Of a DNA stretch of 64,000 nucleotides, positions 35,056 to 44,313 are shown piece by piece. The position numbers and the translations under genes are program-made. The notes beneath the pieces were generated by a model, which saw only the letters and a list, made by a program, of their open reading frames with translations, was not told the DNA's origin and made no database searches. Position 1 is the first letter of the stretch, and each line of letters starts with the position of its first letter. The DNA lies in the NCBI RefSeq assembly GCF_012489685.1, contig NC_080043.1, forward strand, positions 12,828,223 to 12,892,222, given 5' to 3'. The DNA comes from Lotus japonicus (taxonomy: Eukaryota > Streptophyta > Magnoliopsida > Fabales > Fabaceae).

Positions 35056-35448
35056 CTAGAATGGAGGATCCCTCCTCATTCTTCTGCACTCCTGGCGCTG
35101 CTCTGACCTATCCTTCTCCAGACGCTCCAGTGCATGCTGGATGTTGTTGAGCCTGTCCTTTAGCTCATCCCTCTCCAGAATCTCTTCTGCAGTCTTGAGC
35201 TTCTCTTCCAAACTCTCTTTTTCTTCCAGCAGCTTGAGTTCAAGCCGGCTGAGTTCTTGCACCTCCTCCACGAAGGCAAGAAATTCCCTCAAGTCTCTCT
35301 TCAACTCTGGACGCAGGTCCTCCTCCAGCAGTGTCCGTGTTAGCTCCGAGATGGTCGTTGTACCCTCTGGATGCCTGATGTTAAGGAACAAGTCCTCCTC
35401 GAAGGCCTTCTTCCTCAGCTCTTCTAGTGCTACGATGTATGATGCCAT
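35056..35448 (-). CDS. Antisense coiled-coil ORF of the copia element
   Basis: 130 aa on the strand opposite to gag and pol, between ORF3 and the 3' LTR. Residues 1-50 read MASYIVALEELRKKAF and LFLNIRHPEGTTTISELTRT. The remainder is Glu/Lys/Leu-rich with heptad-like spacing (LELKLLEEKESLEEKL, then LNNIQHALERLEKDR), a coiled coil ending in a basic tail. A TATA box sits 58 bases upstream of the ATG on the same strand. The + strand in this interval shows only a Ser-rich low-complexity frame, its shadow. Antisense ORFs have been described in plant LTR retrotransposons; the function is unknown. Confidence 0.7.
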   Translation of the reverse strand: MASYIVALEELRKKAFEEDLFLNIRHPEGTTTISELTRTLLEEDLRPELKRDLREFLAFVEEVQELSRLELKLLEEKESLEEKLKTAEEILERDELKDRLNNIQHALERLEKDRSEQRQECRRMRRDPPF

Positions 35449-36243
35449 TTTTTTTTTCTTTCCTGAAAATTGTTCGAGGTGTGAAGCTTACCTTTCTCTC
35501 CAACGCTTTATATAGGCTTCACTTTCTCTCTGAAAGTTAATGCTCCTACAGTTTCTCGAGGTTAAGTTCTTGGTAACTGACCCTTCTCTTTACTCCCTTG
35601 ACCGGTGGTAAACGTTCTTCTCTTGCATTAACTCTTCTATTCATTTCGCCTAACTCTGATTCTTGCATCGTTTTCATTTTCTTTAAACTTAGACCTTCTC
35701 TAAGGGGGAGTACCCTGTACTTCAAGCTAAGTTTTTCACACCCCAAGCTTTTTGCTTATGACAAAAAGGGGGAGTAAACCCAGTTTTTGATGTGTAAGAT
35801 GTGTTAGTGTGATTTATTTTTTTCTTTTGGAGAATTTAAGAGTTCCACCTTCATGACCATAGATGTGTCACTGGGCAAATACAAGGAATACATTTCACTT
35901 CTTCTGAAGTGATTCTAAGTTGACTCTGATACCCAAGACTCTGATACCTTGTCCGTGACTCTGATTACTTATGCGCTCTGATTACTCGATTTTCATCTAT
36001 GTCATAAGTTTTTCACTCTGAACTCTTATATCATTTAGCTCAGAATCTAGACTTTACTAATGTTTTCATCAAGTATTAGATTCAGGGGGAGCCAAGCTCA
36101 GAATCAAGCAGTGACTTGAATTCAGAATGAGCAAGATAAACTATTCACATCAGGATAAGTCTTATTCTATATCCCTAAACTCTGAGTGAATTTAGTTTAA
36201 TGTTTAAGAATTGTTCATCAAAAATCTTAGTTTTGTCATCATC
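35449..36243. other. Non-coding 3' part of the copia element
   Basis: No supported frame beyond the antisense promoter. It contains a second purine tract, aaaaagggggag (35763-35774), identical to the core of the real polypurine tract, plus taagggggag at 35701-35710. Confidence 0.6.
35506..35514 (-). promoter_or_regulatory. TATA box of the antisense ORF
   Basis: TATATAAAG on -, 58 bases from the ATG at 35448, leaving room for a leader of about 30 bases. The copia sense promoter is in the LTR, so this would be a second, opposite promoter. Confidence 0.6.
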
Positions 36244-36256
36244 AAAAAGGGGGAGA
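36244..36256 (+). other. Polypurine tract of the copia element
   Basis: AAAAAGGGGGAGA one base before the 3' LTR; plus-strand primer. Confidence 0.9.
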
Positions 36257-36257
36257 T

Positions 36258-37469
36258 TGTAAGATCAAGTTTTGATCTAGTAGTACAACTCTATGTTTTG
36301 ATGATTACAAGTTAACCTTTTGATATGAACAATTGTGGTACTCTAACGTGTTTTTCTGAGTGTGCTATTTACAGGCTCTGACCTCAACTCAATCTCACAC
36401 AAATCAGAAGCACTGTGTATAAAGAGCGACCCAAGCAACGCTTTCGCATTCACCATGTTCAGTATGAACAGTGGAAAAGCTTCAGAAGTTCTGAAGTTAT
36501 ACAAACTCTGATGTGGACTCAGTCACTAGAAGTTCTGAAGATCCAGAAAGTCTGATAACCAAGAAACACTGAAGGCTCAGATATTCTGATGGTGTAGAAG
36601 ACTCTGAAGATCCAGAAGCTGATTAGTGAAATTCTGTTATCCAGAAGCAAGATACTCTGAAGACCATGTTCTTCCCTCTGAGTTCAGAATCAGAAGAAAC
36701 AATGGTCAGAGGATCTGGGCTTTCCCTCTGACTCTGATCAACCGGCTTCACAAGTTCCAATATGAAGCATTCCCCTGATCAGAAGTCTCCTAGGTTTAAA
36801 GGTCAAGTCGCTATCCAAGTACAAAAGCAACTGTACCTTCCTGACGACCTACCTAACAGTCTCAGACATAGCAGAAGCTGGATTTTCCAGAACTGCCCTC
36901 CAACGGTAGCATTTTCCATGCAACGCTCAACCCTAATCCTTGGAGCATATAAAGAGGCTGAAGACTGAAAGAAGCGGCTAGAAGAATTCACATACGCTCA
37001 AGACATACTCAAATTCTTCTAAGCTTTCTTTCATCTGAAATTCATTGAGTTTACTATTAGCTTTTTAGAAGCAAATCTCTTGTAAACAATTCTTTGATAA
37101 ACAGTTTGTTTAGTTCCTTTAGGAGATCAAGGCTGATCGGATCCTAGAGAAGACTAAGAGAGTGAATCTTAGTGTGAGCTAAGTCAGTGTAATTGTTAGT
37201 CACTTGTAGGTTTCAAGTGCAGTTGTAACTCTTACCTGATTAGTGGATTGCCTTCATTCTAAGAAGGAAGAAATCACCTTAACGGGTGGACTGGAGTAGC
37301 TTGAGTGATTTATCAAGTGAACCAGGATAAAATCCTTGTGTGCTTTTCTATCTCTTATCTTTAGCACTTAAAGTTCTTGGAAGATTTGTCAAAATCTTTA
37401 AGGTTGAAGCTTTATACTGAAAACGTTATTCAAACCCCCCCCCCCTTTCTACCGTTTTTCATACCTTCA
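36258..37469 (+). repeat. 3' LTR of the copia element
   Basis: 1212 bp, from TGTAAGATC to ACCTTCA, followed by target duplication GGTAT (37470-37474). TATA box in CATATAAAGAGG near 36946-36957. Nearly identical to the 5' LTR. Confidence 0.95.
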
Positions 37470-37474
37470 GGTAT

Positions 37475-38096
37475 GACTGATGTGGAAAATGGGCCAATTA
37501 TAAACATGGTCCAGCCATTTGAGGATCAGTTTACGGGCCCAGAGACAAAAATAAAACAACTTTTACCCTCCTCCCTTAGGAAAATAAAAGGGTTGGCCCG
37601 CTCTCCAGGGGATAGACATAATTTTTTGGGGAGAGAAAAAACGCTTCATGGGCTTGATCATTGTGGGCTGGCTGCTGGTAGTGAGGAGCTGGATATTTGT
37701 AAACAAGAGGCTACTATGGGTGTTTTTGACGGGTCAGATCTTGGATTGTTGGGGGATGATGCAGATTTGTTGGAGGAACAGATTTTTGATCACTTAAACC
37801 GTAGAAGAGGCAGAAAGAAGGTATCTCAATCAAAAGGAAAACGCAAGGAGGTATTAATAGAGAAACCGAAGGCGAAGAGAGGTAGGCCAAAGGGAAGCCG
37901 CAACAAGAAGGCATCTGGAGCGCGTGTCTTAGCTACAGCAGAACAGGAGGGTATTCGCGTGGAAAATTCTGTGAATTGGGCACAACAGGCATGGTCCTTG
38001 GGCAAAAAATTGGGTGTGGTTTTTGACGGTGATGATGGCGAGATGGTAAAAAGGCTGGCGCTTCAGGTCAGACAAAATCATCCCAATTTCTTGTAA
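37475..38096 (+). pseudogene. LINE-B ORF1, part 2 (AT-hook C-terminus)
   Basis: Continuation of the ORF1 that stops at the copia site 25331; the phase matches once the element and one target duplicate are discounted. It contains an acidic stretch (DLGLLGDDADLLEEQIFDH), a basic run, and an AT-hook with KAKRGRPKGSRNKKASG at about 37876-37926. It ends in QVRQNHPNFL and a TAA at 38094-38096. The hook parallels the RGRPKK hooks of element H1. The upstream part of this open frame (from 37377) is LTR sequence and not part of ORF1. Confidence 0.8.
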
Positions 38097-38124
38097 TTAT
38101 TGTGTATTGGTGGGTACTGGTTTT

Positions 38125-38631
38125 ATGGGGAGTCCATGGATAATCTGGAATGTGAGGGGCATAGGATGATCCTCGAAGCGAAGGGTTCTCAAGAAACATA
38201 TATCTCATATGAAACCAGGAGTTGTTCTTATTCAGGAAACAAAAATAGGGGCAGGTCGGAAAAAATGTCTGAGTTCTTGGGCTCAAGCTCTGGGTATGAA
38301 TTATTGTGTGTCTCTAGCAAATGGCAGTGCAGGTGGCTTGATCTCGTTATGGCGTGAAAGTGAGCTACAAGTTGAGCAGAGATTACTGAACCAGCATTTT
38401 ATTGCTTTGTGGGCTTCAATTCCACATACAGAGGTGGCTATAGGTTGGGTACAGAATGAGGACAACATGCCCTGGAGATTGTTTCAACTGATGGACAGAA
38501 TTGATATATTGCTATCTGAGGTGAATTGTAAGGAACTAAAGCACGTACTGCGCGAAGGAAATGAACAGGCGGATTTCTTGGCCAAGAGTGGACGGGATGG
38601 GGAGATTTTGCTTTGGCAGGTTTGTGAATAA
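38125..38631 (+). pseudogene. LINE-B ORF2 remnant: endonuclease start fused to RNase H end
   Basis: Begins 28 bases after ORF1 with MGSPWIIWNVRGIG, the endonuclease N-terminus, then an in-frame TGA at 38167-38169. The same frame goes on: GVVLIQETKIGAGRKK, then AGGLISLWRE. Near 38424-38432 it jumps to VAIGWVQNEDNMPWRLFQ and LREGNEQADFLAKSGRD, which is the end of RNase H. Everything between, including the reverse transcriptase, is missing, yet the frame stays open across the junction. Without polymerase the element depends on other LINEs. Confidence 0.85.
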
Positions 38632-39168
38632 TGAAGGAGGACATGAATGGATATTGCTGGCTTTTTGGGGTCTTTGTGAACTTTTCTTCAAAATATGTCT
38701 CATGATACTTGGGCAATTCTGGTCTGTTTATTTAGCAGCAACAAAGGTTTCAGCTAATCAAGGAGCTACGTTGGTTTCCTTTGGGGAGGCATATGAGCAA
38801 CTCGTGTTTCTTTTTTGGATAGTTTCATACTTAATGGATGTGTTAAGTTTGCTGGTTTATTATTCTATCTCATACAGCAGGGTGGATTTGGATTTTTAAC
38901 TAGGTGGGGTGTGCTTGAATAAAGGGAATGTGCTATGGGTAAATGTTATGGTGACTTTTGGTGTTTATGTAAGATTTCTAGTGCTATGTGTACTCTTTTT
39001 CCTACCCAAGGTTTTTTATCCCACAATGGGTTTTTCCTAGGGAGGTTTTAACGAGGCACAGGCGCTAGTTGTAGGTTTTGTCTTTACTTTGGCAAGTTCT
39101 TATCCATGAGAGGGTTGTTCTCATGAAACTTTTGCTATTAATATTATTCATCTTTTGTTGTCAAAAAA
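38632..39168 (+). other. LINE-B 3' untranslated tail
   Basis: T/G-rich sequence containing tgggtttttcctagggaggt and ending in oligo(A). It resembles the tail of the truncated LINE at 7540-8510, so both belong to one LINE family. Confidence 0.6.
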
Positions 39169-39183
39169 AAATATTAAAAATTA

Positions 39184-39906
39184 AAAATTAAAAATATTTA
39201 ATAACAAATAGTATGGATCAAATATTTTAAAATTGAAAAAATGCAAGTTAAAAGGTATTTAATCACTCGAGGAAGAATAATAGAGAAAAATAATAATAGC
39301 CAAAACTGAATAAATGTTGTTGTGAGAGGTCTGGCCTATTTACTTAACGTGGTCGTAGAACCTCAAGGATTAGTCTCATGACTATCGGATGTGAGAAAAC
39401 ATTCGCAAACCAAATAAGTTGAAAAAACTAAATTCATAAGATAATATTTTAGGAATTTTTTTTTCAAAGGCTATTTAAGTTATCACTTATTATAATTCAA
39501 AAAGTTAAAATTAATTTATTCTTCTTAGTCTTGACATGTCATTGTGAATGACTTTCGAGATAAAAAGTATAAAAAATGATATCAAAACTTATTTCATGAC
39601 ATTAAACACTTATTATTTAACATTTTTTACGTAGTTTAAATATTTTAAATAAACTTAATAATTTTTCATATTATGAAATAAATGAAAATTCTAATTGTTA
39701 AAATTATTTCTATGCTAATAAATAAATTTGAATAATATTAATTATTTATACAAAAATAATTGTAATAATATTTATTGAAATGTCTTAACACAATTTTTTA
39801 ATTTATAATAAAATATTTTAATTTTAATTTAGTTAAACTAAAATAATTTTTATATCATGTTAAAAAATATTGTAAGTATCGTGCAACGCACGGGTATAAT
39901 ATCTAG
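39184..39906 (+). other. Helitron right part
   Basis: AT-rich non-coding sequence that shows similarity with 5860-6647. The end hairpin is at 39880-39892 and the CTAG terminus at 39903-39906. Confidence 0.5.
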
Positions 39907-40273
39907 TTATAGCATTAAAGTTACTAAGTAATAAGTAAAATAATGTACATGAAGGCTAAAACAAATTTTTAATAGTAGAGAAAATAAGTACACAAAAGTA
40001 TATCTAAATAAAACCTTAAAGCTTTAAGAGAAAACACACCAAACATTGTTAAATACTTGTGAAAAATGAAACCTTTTGAAAATTAATAAAAAAAACAGCT
40101 GAGGTGAGGATCGAACCCAGTTTAGACAGGCTACAAGACAAGTAACACAACCATTGGGCCAAAGCATCTTAAATGTCAAACACTGCAATTCTGCAATGTT
40201 ATATATATATACAAATATGAATGAACCTTGGGAGGGCCTGGCCCTCCCCTGCCCCAAAGTGGCTCCGCCACTG

Positions 40274-40380
40274 GCCCCTAGCACCTTCACTTTGAAGGTT
40301 GGCTTCCGTCCTTCAGTCACTGGTGGCCTTCCGACCGGTAGCACGTTTTGCTCTCCCAAGCCTTCGCTCTCAACCTCCAT
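40274..40380 (-). pseudogene. LINE-A ORF1, N-terminal part cut off by the hAT insertion
   Basis: Starts MEVESEGLGEQNVL and runs through FKVKVLGA to the hAT target duplication GCCCCTAG. The remainder of the protein resumes at 22726 on the same strand, in phase. The ATG is only about 18 bases from the LINE 5' end. Confidence 0.8.
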
Positions 40381-40398
40381 TCCTCTATAGAGGAGTGT

Positions 40399-40415
40399 AA
40401 AACATCACTTTACAT
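40399..40415. repeat. Target-site duplication of LINE-A, 5' side
   Basis: AAAACATCACTTTACAT, one mismatch to 17103-17119. Confidence 0.85.
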
Positions 40416-40843
40416 TGGAGTAAATCAGCGCATGAACGTAGATTATGAAATAATTTTGAGAGATGAAATTATGACAGGTTTACATACATTTTCTTAAAAA
40501 ATAAAATGTCAAATATTACTAATATATATGTTTTTTAAATATATCATATGTATATTGAGAAGTCAAGAAACCTTTATACCGAAAAATTTAAGTATAATAA
40601 CTCGATAGTATAATGGTTAATTTTTAAAATATTATAATTAAATTAAATCAGTATGAGTGGTTTGATTTTTGTATTTTAAATATCTTATCCGATTTAAAAA
40701 AAATCTTTAACAAAACGATAATATTTTTTTTTATCTTTTAATCTTAAATCTTATTTGAATCAACTTTTTAACTAAAGTCTTCCCACAATCGGTACTTGTA
40801 AGATTAATTATATACCTCACAATTAGGGCACTAATTAATAGTA
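40416..40843. other. AT-rich intergenic sequence
   Basis: No reading frame, repeat end or RNA gene recognised. Confidence 0.4.
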
Positions 40844-41108
40844 CTCCCTCCGTTCCTATTTATCTGTCCACTTTGAGAAAAATAATTTGTTTATATTTAA
40901 CTGTCCATTTAGCATTTCAAGAGAGTATTAAATGATGTTTTTACAACTAATACCCTTATTAGAACAATAAATGAAGAAAGATAAAATGCAATCTAAAGGG
41001 TAAAAATGAAAAACAAATACTACTTTTATGAAAACCAACAAAATTAATTGCACTCCTTAATATGTGCGTTTCTTCTCTTCTCGGACAGTTAAATAGGAAT
41101 GGAGGGAG
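40844..41108. mobile_element. Stowaway-type MITE, 265 bp
   Basis: Terminal inverted repeats CTCCCTCCGTTCCTATTTA and AAATAGGAATGGAGGGAG, flanked by TA on both sides (40842-40843 and 41109-41110), as expected for the Tc1/mariner-related Stowaway group. No coding capacity. Confidence 0.85.
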
Positions 41109-41214
41109 TAAGAGGTTAGACAAAGAGTTTTTTTTCACAGAGTAGAAAATCGAACCTCCAACCACTTACTTAAAAGAGGAAGTGTTTAACTATGGTGACC
41201 TGGGGATATTCTAG

Positions 41215-42930
41215 TCTTTTTGACTCTTTTCTTTTTTAGTAAGGAGAAAGGTGTTCCGCTTAATGGTGAAACAACGAGTGATGATGATGACTCGGTTCGG
41301 AGAAAAAAGAATAGTGTTCCTCTCGGATCAATTTTCACCCTTTTTGTCGATGACATCCAAGATCGCCTCGATTATCGACACCCGATGCCTTTTTCGAGGA
41401 TGAAGAAACGATGATTTTTTGCCTCTTTAGTGGTTTCTCGCTGGCCCTAAGCTTCCTTACCTCAGTGCTCTTTCCAGAAATTTGTTTTCCTATTTGCAGG
41501 GTCACTATGGCGAAGGAAAGCAAGCTCCGAGCAAATAGGCCTTCTCGGTGACAAACTCAATGATGTTCTTTGTTACTCTGTGACTGGAAGGTCACCTTGT
41601 GGAGATTTCATCCCTTGTTGCTATGTTCCTAGAAGGCCACCTTGTGTCGGTCCCATTTCTTTTTCTCTGGGGGTTTCCCGTGATTCTGGGTTTTTTGAGG
41701 GGTGTGCCGCCCCTGCCTCTCCTTTGGAGGGGACTTTTTTACCTACATGGTGCAATTTGAAAAATTTATTACCAAAATGGAGCAACTTTTTTTTTATTTA
41801 CCAGTTTAGTGCATATCGCCAATCTCATTGGCGATATCACTTTATTTTTTATTTTTTTTCCTCCAAAATCTCCACTTCCATTGGCGATACTCGTTATTTT
41901 TTTTTTCCTGACATTTTTGCGACGGAAATATAATCCGTCACAAAATCCTAATGAATAATGAAAAAGAAATAGCGACGGAATGTGAAGAAAGAAGATATCT
42001 GTCGCAAAGTTAGTAGTGAAAAAAATTTTGCGACTAAGTTTATTCGTCCCAAAATCCTAGTTAAAAGAATAATATTTAGCGACGGAACGTTGGGAGCGAA
42101 ACCGTCGCAAAGTAATTAGTGACGGAGTACACTTTGCGACGGAAAACTTCTTTCTCCACATTCCGTCACTATATCATTTTCTTTTATTCACTTGGACTTT
42201 GTGACGGATTAGATTTCCGTCGCAAAGTGTCAGGAAAAAAATATTGAGTATCGCCGATGGAACTGGCGATTTTGGAAAAAATCAAAAAAAAAAAAGTTGA
42301 TATCGCAAATATCATTGACGATTTACACTAAACTTGTAAATAAAAAAAAGTTGCTCTACTTTGGTAATAAACCTTCCAAATTACACTATCTAGGTAAAAA
42401 AGTCGCTCCTTGCGTTTTTTTATCTTGAGATCAAGCGAGAACCTATAGGGCTAAGAGAAGACCCAAGAAAGTTGAGAAAGGGGGAAGAATGAAGAAGAGC
42501 CATATTGAGAGCTTCAGTGGGATTGCGACAACCAATGTTGATGTTGATGCGGAGCCGACAGGGAGAGAACTGATGGTGTTGTCGTTGGAGCTGTAGGAAC
42601 CTTATGGTGTTTTGACCAAAGCGATGAGTGCCATCTTTTTGGGGAAGCGCTTAAGCATGGTGTATGATTGCAGCCCAAATAAATGTGAGTAGGTGTCCTT
42701 AGGGTAGTAAAGGGTGAGTTTTGGTTATAGGATGGTTCTAGGGTCTTTGAGGGCTGTTGGTTTATGCTTTGGGGCTTTTGTCTCTTCGTTGGTGCTTTTC
42801 GAGGTTGGTTGTTGCTTTATTTTTGGGGTGGTCGCCTTCGACTTTGCTGGTTTTTTTATCGCTATTGAAGAGGATTGTATATCCTTAACATTTTCCTCAT
42901 CAATATAATTATTTTGCTTCAAAAAAAAGT
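41215..42930 (+). mobile_element. Decayed ORF1-only LINE, element H3
   Basis: 41220-41414 encodes an N-terminal ORF1 remnant with the RRM start FTLFVDDIQDRLDYRHP. After the foldback insertion (41731-42404), 42405-42930 is a T/G-rich tail ending in oligo(A) (tgcttcaaaaaaaagt), like H1 and H2. No endonuclease, reverse transcriptase or RNase H is seen. The ends are approximate; no convincing target duplication was found. Confidence 0.5.
41731..42404. mobile_element. Foldback element with a second palindrome inside
   Basis: Outer arms of about 150 bases: ggacttttttacctacatgg at left pairs with ctaggtaaaaaagtcgctcc at right, and accaaaatggagcaac with its near complement. Inside, an inner palindrome starts cctgacatttttgcgacgga and ends ccgtcgcaaagtgtcagg. 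Between them the word GCGACGGA or its complement recurs about ten times. Such words are typical of CACTA subterminal repeats, but no CACTA end is seen. Confidence 0.65.
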
Positions 42931-43479
42931 ATATGGTCTTGAAACATGTACGAGAACAAGACACAACATAGTTTTAGTGGAGCTCTAATCCTCACCCTAG
43001 AAATAAATTTTGTAAGTTCAGATAAATTAAAACTTTCAACAAAGTCATACCATACCTAACCGTGTTTTAATGAAATATTTTGATATCAACACGAGAGGCA
43101 AATTATGGATAATGAAGTGCACTTTGACTTTTTTCCCCTTTTCTGATCAATGAGATTGCTTACATAATGTTTGGTTGGAGGGAATCAGAGGGGAGAGGAT
43201 GACTTTTCTTTTAAGTTATTATATTTGGTTCAATTTTTAGAATGAGGGGAAGAAGAATAGAGGGGCAAAAAACCCCTCCTACTTAATTTCGTCTCTCCTA
43301 AAAAAATGTGGGGATTTAAAGAAAAAAAAATTGATGGACAAAAATGACCCTCCTCAGGTTTAGTTTCTCAGTAAAATTAAGGGCAATAGATGTAATATAA
43401 TTTTAAAATTTCTCTCCTCTCCTCCCCTCCCCTCATGAACCAAATATGAAAGAAAGTATTTCATCTCCTCTTCCTCCCC
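42931..43479. other. Intergenic sequence, probably a decayed MITE
   Basis: A G-rich block (tttggttggaggg, 43170-43260) and C-rich blocks (43400-43479, 43978-44060) look like the two sides of an old inverted-repeat element into which the next feature inserted. Ends uncertain. Confidence 0.3.
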
Positions 43480-43968
43480 GAATAATGATTCATAGACATA
43501 GGAATAGTAGAAACACCCCAAACACCCTTTTTTCCTGCGGATTTGGCCAAATAATACACTGAACTAACCACCTAAATACACATGACTAACCATAAAGCAC
43601 ATAACCGTGTAAACTCAGTTGAAATTCCTAAATTCAATTTTACACGGTTCTGTGTTTTATGGTTAGTCATGTGTATTTAGGTGGTTAGTTCAGTGTATTA
43701 TTTGGCCAAATCCCTAATTTAGGAATTTCAACTTTACACGGTTCTGTGCTTTATGGTTAGTCATGTGTATTTAGGTGGTTAGTTCAGTGTATTATTTGGC
43801 CAAATCCCTAATTTAGGAATTTCAACTTTACACGGTTATGTGCTTTATGGTTAGTCATGTGTATTTAGGTGGTTAGTTCAGTGTATTATTTGGCCAAATC
43901 CGCAGGAAAAAAGGGGTGTTTGGGGTGTTTCTACTATTTCTATTTCTATGTCTATGAATCATTATTCC
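43480..43968. mobile_element. Mutator-like foldback element with a tripled arm
   Basis: The left arm (43480-43610) reads GAATAATGATTCATAGACAT onward and is repeated inverted at the right end (ATGAATCATTATTCC, ending 43968). A likely 9-bp target duplication, TTCCTCCCC, is at 43471-43479 and 43969-43977, the Mutator length, but the tract is low-complexity. The right arm carries three direct copies of a 94-95 bp unit starting at 43638, 43733 and 43827; the left has one inverted copy. Confidence 0.75.
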
Positions 43969-44167
43969 TTCCTCCCCTCCTCTTAATCAAATGATATAAA
44001 ATTTAAAATCTCTCATCTCTTTCTTTCCCTTACATCCCCCTCCACTCCAGTCCCCTCATTTGAACCTAATGCACCTAGAGTGTATTCATGAGCTTCAAGT
44101 AATTAATATTCTAATTAATGTGAGAGATGAGTAATCATACACTGGCCCGCTCCTTGAAATAATTCAT

Positions 44168-44222
44168 TTGACAGTCAAAGTGTTGCTTTCTTAACTTATC
44201 ACAATATGGCAATTAATTGACT
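44168..44222 (+). promoter_or_regulatory. W-box cluster upstream of CRK-A
   Basis: TTGACAGTCAA (palindromic W-box cores, 44168-44178) and TTGACT (44217-44222) lie 90-145 bases before the CRK-A ATG. WRKY binding to such boxes in CRK promoters is established in Arabidopsis. No clear TATA box was found. Confidence 0.35.
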
Positions 44223-44313
44223 TGATCAACACGGTGAATTTAATACCTTCAGTTTTTGGTTGAGGAGTTCCAACTAAAACACACTGCTATGACAACCATT
44301 TCATTACCAAATA

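Larger units (their letters stand above)
25332..37469 (+). mobile_element. 12.1-kb Ty1-copia retrotransposon, SIRE/Maximus type
   Basis: Complete LTR to LTR: LTRs 25332-26541 and 36258-37469, tRNA-Met primer site 26543-26555, gag, pol, a third large ORF, an antisense ORF, and a polypurine tract 36244-36256. A 5-bp target duplication GGTAT sits at 25327-25331 and 37470-37474. The order protease-integrase-reverse transcriptase-RNase H marks copia. The extra ORF after pol and the large size point to the SIRE/Maximus lineage. The LTRs are 99.6% identical, so insertion is recent (inference: about 0.1-0.3 million years with usual grass LTR rates). A gag/pol frame change and a stop in pol make this copy unlikely to be autonomous. 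Confidence 0.95.
23829..39168 (+). mobile_element. LINE-B: RRM-type LINE with internal deletion, split by copia
   Basis: ORF1 begins at 23875, is interrupted at 25331 by a copia element, resumes at 37475 and ends at 38096. A short ORF2 remnant (38125-38631) and an untranslated tail with oligo(A) at 39163-39170 follow. A likely target duplication, AAATATTAAAAATTA, is at 23814-23828 and 39169-39183. The flanks are AT-rich, so chance similarity cannot be excluded. Without the copia insertion it would be about 3.2 kb, much shorter than a full LINE, because most of ORF2 is deleted. Confidence 0.75.
23163..39906 (+). mobile_element. Helitron (copy 1) inside the hAT, itself carrying LINE-B
   Basis: The 3' end is clear: hairpin CGTGC-AAC-GCACG, ten bases, then CTAG followed by T. 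The proposed 5' end is TCTATATATATATATA at 23163, preceded by A, as expected for insertion between A and T. The 5' boundary rests on this motif alone and is less certain. No Rep/helicase gene is present. Without LINE-B it would be about 1.4 kb. Confidence 0.55.
22735..40273. mobile_element. hAT element hosting the nested stack
   Basis: Terminal inverted repeats CAGTGGCGGAACCA at 22735 and TGGCTCCGCCACTG ending at 40273 differ at one base, with an 8-bp target duplication GCCCCTAG on both sides. Removing the nested Helitron and its cargo leaves about 0.8 kb (22735-23162 and 39907-40273), with no transposase frame, so it is a non-autonomous hAT. It interrupts ORF1 of LINE-A. Confidence 0.85.
17120..40398 (-). 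mobile_element. LINE-A: L1-type LINE with zinc-knuckle ORF1, split by a nested stack
   Basis: The element reads right to left. Its 5' end with the ORF1 start lies at 40398-40274 and the rest at 22726-17120; a hAT element with later insertions separates the parts. A 17-base target-site duplication flanks the whole (17103-17119 and 40399-40415), and a short oligo(A) (T-run on +, near 17120-17125) closes the 3' end. Without the stack it would be about 5.7 kb, the usual length of a full plant L1 LINE. Its 5' leader before ORF1 is only about 18 bases. ORF1 and ORF2 both carry stops and frame changes, so it is inactive. Confidence 0.85.

Noticed and set aside
40107..40161. Possible tRNA gene on -
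   Set aside because: Box A and B are tRNA-like, but no acceptor stem or anticodon arm pairs; reported only as a tRNA-like remnant.
43638..43920. Three regular repeats that might suggest a CRISPR-like array
   Set aside because: The units are contiguous 94-95 bp copies without unique spacers, and this is plant DNA; it is part of a foldback transposon.
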